Source: UBA7703 sp942492885 (GTDB lineage: Bacteria; Bacillota; Clostridia; Christensenellales; CAG-138). Taken from it: a DNA stretch of 64,000 nt. The DNA lies in contig OW818651.1 of NCBI GenBank assembly GCA_942492885.1, forward strand, positions 2,046,001 through 2,110,000, in the 5' to 3' direction. Numbering within the stretch: the first letter of the stretch is position 1; each line of letters begins with the position of its first letter. A program made the translations under genes and the position numbers. Positions 1-7,548 of the stretch are shown here, in pieces. The notes under the pieces are model-generated. The model was not told where the DNA came from and did no database searches. It was given only the letters and a program-made list of their open reading frames with translations.

Positions 1-159
1 CATACCGTCTTTATTATAGCAGGATTTCCTAAAAAACCGCGTTCGTTTCCAATTATTACAAATAGTTTACAAAGTGATGGTGTGAAAAATCCCAAGAAAC
101 GGCGTTTTTTCGCGGAAAATTCTGAAAATTGACATTCTTGCGGCAAAGGCGCTGCATGC

Positions 160-188
160 TTTTCACGCGCGCGGAAATAGGATATACT
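160..188 (+). promoter_or_regulatory. Promoter of the GT2-GtrA operon
   Basis: A -35 element TTTTCA (160-165) and a -10 element TATACT (183-188) are separated by 17 bp and precede the first gene by about 115 nt. A perfect TTGACA at 129-134 is also present but is 48 bp from this -10, so it cannot pair with it. Nothing else was recognised in bases 1-305. Confidence 0.55.
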
Positions 189-305
189 ATACACGCGTTC
201 CAAGCAGGCGCTTCTTGTTTTGCGCCCGCAAAGCAAAGCGCCCGCACAAGCAAGCATAACAGGCGGGCGCCGCTGACCCCAAACAGCCAGCAAAGGAGCA
301 ACCAA

Positions 306-1343
306 ATGGTCGTTATCATTCCGGCCTATCAGCCAGATGAAAAGCTATCCCGCCTCGTGCTCGAACTGCACGAGAAGACCAGCTATGACCTCATCATCGT
401 CAACGACGGCAGCAGCGCGGACACGCGGCCATTGTTTGACTCGCTCGAGCCGTATGCCAAGATCATCCACCACAGCGCAAACCGCGGCAAGGGCGCCGCA
501 TTAAAGACCGCGCTGACCTATATTCAGGATCAGTATCCGGCGGACGAAGGTGTGGTCACCATCGACGCGGACGGGCAGCATCTGCCGGACGACATCATAC
601 GCGTGAGCAAAGCATGGGAAGCCGCCCCCGAAAAGCTCGTGCTTGGCAGCCGCCAGTTTACGGGCAACGTGCCCTTTAAGAGCCGCGCGGGCAACGCCAT
701 CACGCGCACGGTGTTTGCCATCTCCACCGGCATCAAGATTTTTGACACGCAAACCGGCCTTCGCGCCTTTGGGGTGTTTCGCATCCCGATGATGCTCGAG
801 ATGAAGGGCGATCGCTACGAATATGAGATCAACGTGCTCCTTTACGCCACCCGCCACCGAATTCCGATAGAAGAGGTACCGATCGAAACCGTGTATATTG
901 AAGACAACAAATCCTCGCACTTTAACGCTGTTCGCGACGGCTGGCGCATCTATAAGATGATCCTGTTCTTTGTCGCGTCGTCACTGGTTGCCATGCTGCT
1001 GGACTATGTGCTCGTGCTGCTGCTCTCCTCCGCCACAAAGGGCATGGCGCAGTCGCTGCTCATCAGCGTCGTCGGCGCGCGTGTACTCAGTTCGCTGACC
1101 AACTATTTCATGAACTGCAAGCTGGTGTTTGAAAACCGCAACCGCTCCAGCATCATCCGCTACTATCTGCTCGTGACAGCTATGCTATCCATCAACTACG
1201 GGCTGATGGTGGTGATTACGAAGATCATGCCGATTGCCATCGGAAAAATCCTCGTCGAGCTTGTGCTCTATCCGCTGAGCTTCTTCATTCAGCGCAAATA
1301 CGTTTTTCCGCCACAGAGCGAGGAGATCGGGCCTGAGGCCTGA
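306..1343 (+). CDS. Glycosyltransferase family 2 with C-terminal GtrA-like membrane domain
   Basis: Predicted to transfer a sugar to a polyprenyl-phosphate carrier at the inner face of the membrane, feeding envelope polysaccharide or teichoic acid decoration. Residues 1-210 form a DPM1/GT2-type domain: VVIIPAYQPDEKL at the N-terminus, nucleotide-binding VNDGS, the metal-binding DADGQH, LGSR and the acceptor-site TGLRAF. Residues about 220-335 hold four hydrophobic segments of the GtrA type, ending in a QRKYVF-like motif common in that family. The ATG at 306 is chosen because AAAGGAG lies about 9 bp upstream and the protein then begins directly with the GT2 beta-strand; an earlier in-frame ATG at 129 would precede the best promoter. 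First gene of a three-gene plus-strand operon with a phosphodiester glycosidase and a small membrane protein. Donor sugar is unknown. Confidence 0.88.
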   Translation: MVVIIPAYQPDEKLSRLVLELHEKTSYDLIIVNDGSSADTRPLFDSLEPYAKIIHHSANRGKGAALKTALTYIQDQYPADEGVVTIDADGQHLPDDIIRVSKAWEAAPEKLVLGSRQFTGNVPFKSRAGNAITRTVFAISTGIKIFDTQTGLRAFGVFRIPMMLEMKGDRYEYEINVLLYATRHRIPIEEVPIETVYIEDNKSSHFNAVRDGWRIYKMILFFVASSLVAMLLDYVLVLLLSSATKGMAQSLLISVVGARVLSSLTNYFMNCKLVFENRNRSSIIRYYLLVTAMLSINYGLMVVITKIMPIAIGKILVELVLYPLSFFIQRKYVFPPQSEEIGPEA

Positions 1344-1400
1344 TCGTTTACGCCTCGATGGCTTAACACCTACATTCCAGTCAGGAGGATCGTTTTTTAC

Positions 1401-2450
1401 ATGATGCATCCGAAAAACAAACGCGTGCGGCGGCTGATAACGGCGATTATTGCCGATTTATTGGTGCTTGGCGCGTTTCTTGGCGCATTTACGTATTTTT
1501 ATTTTTTACGTGAGCGGGACTATGTGCCGCGGCAACTAGGCAGCCCAACCCCGGCGGTCACCGCCGCGCCGGACGCCGCCGCGCAGACGAGCACTGCTCC
1601 GACAGAAGTTACGGCCTCCCCGACACCGGAAGTCGTCGACACCGGTCTTCTCGGCGGCAAGTACGCCGAGAAATTCACCACGGGTGAAGTCGAGCAGACC
1701 GAGACGTCCTATAAGAGCGCGAATGTGTCCATCGAGATGCAGCAGGTCGTCGCCGGGACGGAAGACAAGCCGATCACCTATTATCTGGCGGACATCTACA
1801 TCAAGGACATCAGCAGCTTCCGCACCGCGGTTGCGCTGGACTACAAGGATCAGAACGAGGGCGACCGCAAGAACGTGATGAGCACGCTGCAGCTCTCCCA
1901 GATCACAGGCGCGCTGGTCGCCATCTCCGGCGACAACTTTGCGTATCACCAGAGCATCGCCGTGCGCAACGGCGTGGAATGGGAGAACAAGCTTCCGGTG
2001 TTCGGCGATATCTGCGTGCTCTACTATGACGGCACGATGGAGACCTATCCGCAGGAGCTCAAGCGCGCGGATGTAGACGCGATCTATGCCAAAGAGCCAT
2101 TTCAGATCTGGACTTTCGGGCCGGAGCTGCTCATCGACGGTCAGGTTCCCGCCAGCTTTGCAAACGGCAAGGCAAACCCGCTGAGCGCGATTGGCTACTA
2201 TGAGCCGGGGCACTATTGCTTCGTGCTCGTCGACGGGCGGCAGAAGGGCTACTCCTGGGGCATGACGTATCCGGAGCTCGCGCAGGTGTTCTTTGACCTC
2301 GGCTGCAAGGTCGCCTTCAACCTCGACGGCGGCGACACCGCGGTGATGACGTATCTGGGCGAATGGCGCAGCCAGCCGGAGGAATCTTCCCCGCGCGAGA
2401 CCAGCGACATTCTCTACATCGTCGAGCCGACCGCGGCAGACAAGCAGTAA
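1401..2450 (+). CDS. Membrane-anchored phosphodiester glycosidase family protein (NAGPA-like)
   Basis: The C-terminal two thirds match the phosphodiester glycosidase (NAGPA/DUF2233) fold, which in characterised members cleaves GlcNAc-1-phosphodiester linkages. Recognisable pieces are ALVAISGDNFAYH, the NGVEW strand, FGPELLIDG, GYYEPGHY, the LVDGRQKGYSWGMT segment and the signature FNLDGGDTAVM near residue 310. Residues 11-34 are one transmembrane segment that would place the enzyme outside the cell, followed by a Pro/Thr/Ala-rich linker (about 48-80). The ATG at 1401 follows CAGGAGG by about 12 bp. It is the first of three paralogues in this window (others at 7549 and 26514). A role in trimming an envelope polymer, perhaps the one built with the upstream GT2-GtrA, is inference. 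Confidence 0.85.
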   Translation: MMHPKNKRVRRLITAIIADLLVLGAFLGAFTYFYFLRERDYVPRQLGSPTPAVTAAPDAAAQTSTAPTEVTASPTPEVVDTGLLGGKYAEKFTTGEVEQTETSYKSANVSIEMQQVVAGTEDKPITYYLADIYIKDISSFRTAVALDYKDQNEGDRKNVMSTLQLSQITGALVAISGDNFAYHQSIAVRNGVEWENKLPVFGDICVLYYDGTMETYPQELKRADVDAIYAKEPFQIWTFGPELLIDGQVPASFANGKANPLSAIGYYEPGHYCFVLVDGRQKGYSWGMTYPELAQVFFDLGCKVAFNLDGGDTAVMTYLGEWRSQPEESSPRETSDILYIVEPTAADKQ

Positions 2451-2465
2451 GGGAGGAAAACGCAT

Positions 2466-2783
2466 ATGAAACGGATTTTATCCCGCGCGCTGCCGCACCT
2501 GACCATTATCCTTGGTGTCATGACGCTGGTGTTCTACGTGGTAGACGGCTTCAACGCCGTCATGGCGTTTATGGCGAGCGATCTTTCCAAGCAGGTGTTT
2601 ATGGTGCTCGCGGTCTGCGCCATCATTAGCTCGGTGATGCTCATCGCCCGCCAATGGAAAGAGGACGACCGCAAGGCAAAGAAGGCCGCGCGGCAACAGG
2701 ACGGCGCGGAGCTTGCCGCAGCAGAAGCGCTCTTTGAGCTGGAAGAACTCAAAAAGTCCGGCGAATCGGGCAAAGACGAATAA
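2466..2783 (+). CDS. Small two-TM membrane protein, unknown function
   Basis: A 105-residue protein with two hydrophobic segments (about 9-33 and 43-64) and a strongly charged C-terminal tail of Lys/Arg then Glu/Ala residues that may be helical in the cytoplasm. It starts 15 bp after the phosphodiester glycosidase stop with GGGAGGAAAACGCAT as ribosome-binding region, and is followed by a clear terminator, so it is the last gene of the operon. I do not recognise a family. A partner or stabiliser of the two upstream membrane proteins is possible but unsupported. Confidence 0.75.
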   Translation: MKRILSRALPHLTIILGVMTLVFYVVDGFNAVMAFMASDLSKQVFMVLAVCAIISSVMLIARQWKEDDRKAKKAARQQDGAELAAAEALFELEELKKSGESGKDE

Positions 2784-2796
2784 GCGTAACTAGCAC

Positions 2797-2826
2797 AAAG
2801 GAGCAGAATGATCTGCTCCTTTTTTT
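2797..2826 (+). terminator. Rho-independent terminator of the GT2-GtrA operon
   Basis: Stem AAAGGAGCAG / CTGCTCCTTT with loop AATGAT, followed by a T run. It lies 14 bp after the stop of the small membrane protein. Confidence 0.9.
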
Positions 2827-2847
2827 CGCGAAAAATCGCGCCAATAT

Positions 2848-2880
2848 CACGTGACAATATTGTAAAGAAAACGGAGCCGG
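2848..2880. repeat. 33-bp direct repeat, left copy (islet boundary)
   Basis: Begins CACGTGACAATATTGTAAAG and ends AAAACGGAGCCGG. It matches 6025-6057 in the same orientation with a single A/G difference. The 3' part forms half of a terminator-like hairpin read on the minus strand (continuing to about 2891) behind the lipoprotein gene. The two copies bracket exactly the two AT-richer genes between them. Confidence 0.9.
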
Positions 2881-2891
2881 GTGCTCTGTTT
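2869..2891 (-). terminator. Probable terminator of the lipoprotein gene
   Basis: On the minus strand AAACAGAGC, a short loop and GCTCCGTTTTCTTT form a hairpin with one mismatch and a U-rich tail. It sits 10 bp after the lipoprotein stop codon and overlaps the left direct repeat. Confidence 0.6.
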
Positions 2892-2900
2892 CTTTGATCA

Positions 2901-4289
2901 TTACGACCCGATATATACTTTCTCGATCAGCTCGTCACGTTGGGTCTGCTCGTTGAAACGGTAGAGTAACAGCCAGCCGCCTGCGGTGTCGGCCTTGTTC
3001 GCGCGGTCGACGATGTTGTGATCTATCTCAATTGTGCGCAGCAGTTCGGCCTTGTCGCCGCTGATGTCGTAGATGGAGATCGTTTTTCCGCCTCCGGTGA
3101 CGGCGGTTTTCGCGTCTGCGTAGAGGAAGGCGTTATTATACTCAAGTGTCAGTAACAGTTGTTTCTCTCCGGTTTCGGGATCGACACGGTAGAGCGACTC
3201 CGCCAGCGCGCGAGTTTGTTTCAGGTCGTTGGAGTAATGGTAATCCAGACCATAGGTTTTTCGTAAAAGCTCCGTGAACACGAGAAAGTGATCCCCGCAA
3301 TCGATTTGCGCATACATGTTTTCCGGTTGGTCAAAGGTGACGATGTCTGAAACAGTGTTTGTCGCAACGTCATATTTCTCCAAGCCGTGAACGGAAGCAA
3401 GAATGAATCCGTTGGAACTCCCTCTGCAAAACCACCGCAGATAATCTGCGCTGTCATTGTTGTAGCCGAGATACCAGTCCGTCAACATCTTGACAACATT
3501 ATCCTTTGCGTTTAGATCGATCACAGAAAGGCATAAGCTAAGAAATTCTCCGTTGTACTCGGGGTATGAAAAATAATCTGGTAGAAAGTATAGTCCATCC
3601 AGTTTTCCAATCTCAACTCTGTTCTGATTGAAACCAGTGTAATGAATTGAGGGATCATATTTCACGCCCTTATAGTCGGCCATAGGAACGGCTTGGCCGT
3701 TTTTAAAACTTACAACTTCGCGCAGTTGGGCTTGCATATGATGATTGATATCGGCAAAGCAAATCACAACAACGCCGTTATCGGAGATATAAAAATCCCA
3801 AACATTGCCATCAAAGAATGAATTTGGGATTGGGTACCCTACATCTTTCAAGAAATCCGCAATATTAGTTTCATCATTCTTGCGAATTAGTAAATGAAAT
3901 TGGCGAAACGGACCAGATGCATTTTCTTCGATTCCGGTAAATCCTGCGTAATAAACACCATCATCACGGACATTGATCGAGCGGATGTCCTCGACGGGGA
4001 TTTCCAGCACGATATCCTCACCCTGTGAATTCATGCTGTAGATGCCCTGCGTACCTAGTTCGGAGGAAAGGTAATAGATTCGTCCATCGTAGTAAGCCGC
4101 TTTTTTCCCAATATTCGAAAAGGCATCCGCTTTCAGGTTCGCATAAAAGCCGGTGTTATCAAAGTTGTTGATATCGGGATCTCGGATGGTGCAGGCGTCT
4201 AAAAACAGAAAACAGAGGATTATGCAAATGCTACTGTATACGTAACGCCATAAATGTAAGTATCCTGATTTCGTTTGTTTAAGTTCCAT
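2901..4289 (-). CDS. Predicted lipoprotein with beta-propeller-like repeats, unknown function
   Basis: The N-terminus has basic residues, a hydrophobic stretch and a lipobox LDAC at about residues 30-33, so the mature protein should be lipid-anchored outside the membrane. The body is rich in short strands with YY/LYY/VYYAGF patterns (for example KAAYYDGRIYYLSSE and DDGVYYAGF), resembling the DUF5050 or propeller-type lipoproteins of Clostridia, but I see no catalytic motif. The ATG at 4289 follows GAGAGG by about 6 bp. It is the downstream gene of a two-gene minus-strand pair with the C39-like protein, both lying inside the direct-repeat-bounded islet and visibly richer in A/T than the neighbours. 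Could be an immunity or accessory protein for the upstream gene; that is speculation. Confidence 0.75.
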   Translation of the reverse strand: MELKQTKSGYLHLWRYVYSSICIILCFLFLDACTIRDPDINNFDNTGFYANLKADAFSNIGKKAAYYDGRIYYLSSELGTQGIYSMNSQGEDIVLEIPVEDIRSINVRDDGVYYAGFTGIEENASGPFRQFHLLIRKNDETNIADFLKDVGYPIPNSFFDGNVWDFYISDNGVVVICFADINHHMQAQLREVVSFKNGQAVPMADYKGVKYDPSIHYTGFNQNRVEIGKLDGLYFLPDYFSYPEYNGEFLSLCLSVIDLNAKDNVVKMLTDWYLGYNNDSADYLRWFCRGSSNGFILASVHGLEKYDVATNTVSDIVTFDQPENMYAQIDCGDHFLVFTELLRKTYGLDYHYSNDLKQTRALAESLYRVDPETGEKQLLLTLEYNNAFLYADAKTAVTGGGKTISIYDISGDKAELLRTIEIDHNIVDRANKADTAGGWLLLYRFNEQTQRDELIEKVYIGS

Positions 4290-4312
4290 GTGTTCCTCTC
4301 ATCCTGATTATT

Positions 4313-5896
4313 TTATTTGATCATTTTTAACCACCGTCCTGCTTTCCCAGCAGTCGGTCCTGTTTTCTTAACTATAGGTTGCTTGGGTTTGTCAATTCCC
4401 CAAACAAACCAACCATAAGATCTGTTATCTTGTTTCTGTGCAAATGCGCTAGCAGCATAAGCTGAAGGTGTAAGAGTAGACCATTCTTCTGCTTTAGATT
4501 TTTTAAAATTATTGTATACAAGAAAAACATCTTTATCGCTATCATAACTGGCTGCAACATAATGAGCCCCTGATGGATGCCCAAATAATACAATATATGC
4601 TTCATGGCTTTTTGATATTTTTGAGAGATCATCGTAGAAAGTAACTTGCATACCTGCTTTTTCGTAATTTGCTGTAATTATGAGTGGATTCATACCTAAT
4701 ACCCCAAAAAGATTGGTTGTCAAATTGGAGTTGCTTTGAAGTGCAAACAGCAGATCATCGTATCTCGTGTTAAGTCCTAATATATGATTTACGTTATGAA
4801 TCGCAACTGCTCCGCATGCATTCATGTTTAAGTTGCCAGCGCCTCCGAAAGTTCCTTCTTCACTACTATAAATGTGCTGGTTATAGATCATTTCTGTTCC
4901 CCATGTTGCTTTCAGATCAGCGGCGGTTTTAATTGTTGCGAAGTATTTGCCTTTTTCCTCTTCCTGTTTTACATCTTCCTGTTTCGATTGCATTTCAGCT
5001 GTGATTTTACCAATTTCGTTCAGGTAAGTCATAAATAGTTCTTGAGGAACAACACCATCACCATAGAACTTCCTGCTTATAAAATATAGACGGTTTCGAC
5101 TCTCTTCTGATAACAAGGTGGTGTCGATGCCGAATAAATATTCTATAGGGTCGTTCTGATATGCAGTATTTGGTTTCGCTGTTTCATTCACCCCCGCGTT
5201 TTGTGGACTCCTATCAACGTATGGAGTGGATTCAGGCAAAGATCCTGGTTCTGGGAGAGGCGTTTCATTCGGAATCGTCGATGGTGTAGTCGTTTGATTC
5301 GGGTTTGGTGTTGGCGTAGGAGATGATTTCTGATCCGATTTGCGTGCCGTTGCCGACACTTCTCCCCCGATCTTCGCTGATAAGGTGCCACTCTTCTGCT
5401 CAAATGCATCTTTAGAAGAAGACGCGGATTTGAAATTTTCCGAAAGAGCATCTATAGATCTCTCCAATTGTCCTTTCAAAACGGCGTTTTGTAAAGAGGT
5501 AGAAATTGTGGGTTTGTTGTCAGTTGCCTGCGCGCGCGGAACATTAGCCTGAGCAACTGCGTTCATCAGAGTAGTGGCTATTCTCGTGGCACTTGCTCTT
5601 GTCTCGACCTCGTCCTGCGCTTGATTGTGCTGATCCAGAACGCTGAGCGGGACATTCGAGTTCAGCAAAGACCATTGATCTTGATCATTCAACCCACTGT
5701 ATCTCATCTGCTGAAGTTGCTGCTTTGTGTTCATGCCTTCCCAGTTCGCGAAGGGGAAATCTTTGGGGAGCTTACTGACGAGATTCGCTTGTGCAATTTG
5801 TTCTTTGGTGAGTGTCGGCAGCTCACCCGGTCTGTAGAGTGCGCCTCCTTTGGCGATACTGTCGGTTAGGTTATTGTTCAGTAGTTTCTTACGCAT
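4313..5896 (-). CDS. Papain-like (C39-type) cysteine protease domain protein with long low-complexity N-terminal region
   Basis: A 527-residue protein. The N-terminal 190 residues are polar and helical-looking without a recognised family. Residues 190-225 are a Thr/Pro/Asn linker. Residues 310-505 look like a papain-like C39/BtrH-type fold: MNACGAVAIHN (Cys361), GHPSGAHYVA (His445) and VYNN (Asn462/463) give the Cys-His-Asn order of active enzymes. There is no signal peptide or membrane segment. The ATG at 5896 is chosen because AGGAGG lies 7 bp upstream; reading further upstream gives a 46-residue extension without a ribosome-binding site. It is followed closely by the lipoprotein gene. Candidate roles are a peptide-processing enzyme or a secreted or injected effector; the substrate is unknown. 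Confidence 0.7.
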   Translation of the reverse strand: MRKKLLNNNLTDSIAKGGALYRPGELPTLTKEQIAQANLVSKLPKDFPFANWEGMNTKQQLQQMRYSGLNDQDQWSLLNSNVPLSVLDQHNQAQDEVETRASATRIATTLMNAVAQANVPRAQATDNKPTISTSLQNAVLKGQLERSIDALSENFKSASSSKDAFEQKSGTLSAKIGGEVSATARKSDQKSSPTPTPNPNQTTTPSTIPNETPLPEPGSLPESTPYVDRSPQNAGVNETAKPNTAYQNDPIEYLFGIDTTLLSEESRNRLYFISRKFYGDGVVPQELFMTYLNEIGKITAEMQSKQEDVKQEEEKGKYFATIKTAADLKATWGTEMIYNQHIYSSEEGTFGGAGNLNMNACGAVAIHNVNHILGLNTRYDDLLFALQSNSNLTTNLFGVLGMNPLIITANYEKAGMQVTFYDDLSKISKSHEAYIVLFGHPSGAHYVAASYDSDKDVFLVYNNFKKSKAEEWSTLTPSAYAASAFAQKQDNRSYGWFVWGIDKPKQPIVKKTGPTAGKAGRWLKMIK

Positions 5897-6024
5897 GCTT
5901 ATATCCTCCTGCGCATTTTTCTTGAGGATATAACATGATTGACATGGAACATTATAAGAATTCGCATACGAGAAAAATGTAAGAATGTATACGACACTAT
6001 TATACCGAACAAACGTTTTAACCG

Positions 6025-6057
6025 CACGTGACAATGTTGTAAAGAAAACGGAGCCGG
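6025..6057. repeat. 33-bp direct repeat, right copy (islet boundary)
   Basis: Same orientation and one mismatch relative to 2848-2880. It overlaps the metK terminator, so the left copy may be a duplication of the metK downstream region made when the islet entered. Confidence 0.9.
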
Positions 6058-6068
6058 TGGCTCCGTTA
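6041..6068 (-). terminator. metK terminator
   Basis: On the minus strand AACGGAGCC, loop ACC, GGCTCCGTT and a TTCTTT tail, 24 bp after the metK stop codon. Confidence 0.8.
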
Positions 6069-6091
6069 AACTGCTATGATTGCTTGTCTCT

Positions 6092-7273
6092 TTATTTCCC
6101 GATTGCGGCTTTTAGCACCTCAACGCGATCCAGCCGCTCCCACGGCAGGTCGAGATCAAGCCTGCCGAAGTGGCCGTATGCCGCGGTCTGGCGATAGATC
6201 GGGCGGCGGAGTTTCAACGCGTCGATGATCGCCGCCGGACGGAAGTCAAACACCCGCTCCACCGCGCGCTCGATTGCGCTATCCTCCACCGTGCCGGTGC
6301 CGAAGGTATCCACACGGACGGAAACCGGGCACGCAACACCGATGGCGTAGGCCAGCTGGATTTCGCACTGTTTGGCGAGTCCCGCGGCGACGACGTGCTT
6401 GGCAGCATAGCGCGCAATATATGCGCCGCTTCTATCCACCTTCGTCGGGTCCTTGCCGCTGAACGCCCCGCCGCCGTGCCGCGCATAGCCGCCGTAGGTG
6501 TCCACGATGATCTTGCGCCCGGTGAGGCCGGAATCGCCCGTCGGTCCGCCGATGACGAACCGTCCCGTGGGGTTGACGAGGATGCGCGTGTGTTCGTCCA
6601 CCAGCGCGGCAGGCAGCACGGGGCGGATCACCCGCTCGGTGATATCCGCGCGGAGCTGATTCATATCCACGTCGTCATGCTGCGCGGAGACGACAACGGT
6701 GTGTATCCGCACAGGATTGTAGCCGTCGTATTCTACCGTGACCTGGCTTTTGCCGTCGGGTCTGAGATAAGCGATCTCGCCGCTCTTGCGCGCGCGGGTC
6801 AGCTCACGCGTCAACGCGTGAGATAGCGAAATCGGCAGCGGCATCAATTCCGGCGTCTCGTCGCAGGCATAGCCGAACATCATACCCTGATCCCCTGCTC
6901 CGGTGGAAAACAGCGCGTCCTGATCGCCGTTTTTCTCCTCCAGCGCGTGATCCACGCCAAGCGCGATATCGGGAGACTGCTTGTTCAGCGCGGTGATGAT
7001 CTTGAGTGAATTTGCGTCAAAGCCGTATTCGGGGTTGTTGTAGCCGATCTCGTCCACCACAGAGCGGACGATCTTCGAGACATCCACATGCGCGGTGGTC
7101 GTCACCTCGCCCATCACGAGCACGAGGTTTGTGCTTGCCGCGCATTCGCACGCTACGCGCGCGTTTGCATCCTCAGCAAAGATTGCGTCCAGCACCGCGT
7201 CCGAGATGCAGTCGCAAACCTTGTCCGGGTGCCCTTCCGTTACGGATTCGGAAGTAAAGAGTCTGGTTGCCAT
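6092..7273 (-). CDS. metK: S-adenosylmethionine synthetase
   Basis: Makes S-adenosylmethionine from methionine and ATP in the cytoplasm. The 393-residue length is normal for the family. Seen motifs include FTSESVTEGHPDKVCDCISDAV at the N-terminus (the ATP- and metal-binding signature), GAGDQGMMFGYA, the NPTGRFVIGGPTGDSGLTGRKIIVDTYGG block and GGGAFSGKDPTKVDRSGAY. The ATG at 7273 follows GGAGG by 9 bp and starts at the conserved MATRLFTSES; a longer reading would run into the riboswitch expression platform. Transcribed alone from its own promoter and controlled by the SAM-I riboswitch upstream, i.e. product feedback. Confidence 0.98.
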   Translation of the reverse strand: MATRLFTSESVTEGHPDKVCDCISDAVLDAIFAEDANARVACECAASTNLVLVMGEVTTTAHVDVSKIVRSVVDEIGYNNPEYGFDANSLKIITALNKQSPDIALGVDHALEEKNGDQDALFSTGAGDQGMMFGYACDETPELMPLPISLSHALTRELTRARKSGEIAYLRPDGKSQVTVEYDGYNPVRIHTVVVSAQHDDVDMNQLRADITERVIRPVLPAALVDEHTRILVNPTGRFVIGGPTGDSGLTGRKIIVDTYGGYARHGGGAFSGKDPTKVDRSGAYIARYAAKHVVAAGLAKQCEIQLAYAIGVACPVSVRVDTFGTGTVEDSAIERAVERVFDFRPAAIIDALKLRRPIYRQTAAYGHFGRLDLDLPWERLDRVEVLKAAIGK

Positions 7274-7301
7274 GAACTTGATTCCTCCAATGTTTCGGAT
7301 A

Positions 7302-7452
7302 CAAAAAAACCTCATCCGCGGATGAGGTTTCACAAAGTCGATGGTGCAACGCTCATCTTTCAGCTTTCGCTGCCGGATTTGGCACCTTATTTGCTCTTCA
7401 CAAACAGGTTGCCGGGCTTCATAGGGCCGGTCCCTCTGCCACTCTTGATAAG
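7302..7452 (-). ncRNA. SAM-I (S-box) riboswitch with terminator, controlling metK
   Basis: Read on the minus strand, the leader shows the S-box core in order: CTTATCAAGAG (P1 and kink-turn), GGCAGAGGGACCGGCCC, ATGAAGCCCGGCAACC, AAGGTGCCAAATCC, and GAAAGATGAG closing P1 (7352-7357 with 7447-7452). Downstream CCTCATCCGCGGATGAGG plus a T7 run (7302-7328) is the intrinsic terminator; the GATGAG of P1 can alternatively pair with CTCATC of the terminator stem, giving the usual on/off switch. High SAM should stop transcription before metK. Confidence 0.95.
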
Positions 7453-7480
7453 GCGGTATTCAGTTTTCTGTTCGGTGATT

Positions 7481-7509
7481 ATTCTAGCACGGGTTTCTCT
7501 TCGCGTCAA
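7481..7509 (-). promoter_or_regulatory. metK promoter
   Basis: Minus-strand TTGACG (7504-7509), 17-bp spacer, TAGAAT (7481-7486). It lies about 30 bp upstream of the SAM-I aptamer, the expected place. Confidence 0.8.
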
Positions 7510-7548
7510 CCGCAAAAACAACGAAGCTCTTTTCGTATGCGGCAACCA

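Noticed and set aside
129..305. Upstream extension of the GT2 gene from the ATG at 129
   Set aside because: The extra 59 residues are unlike the family and precede the best promoter and ribosome-binding site.
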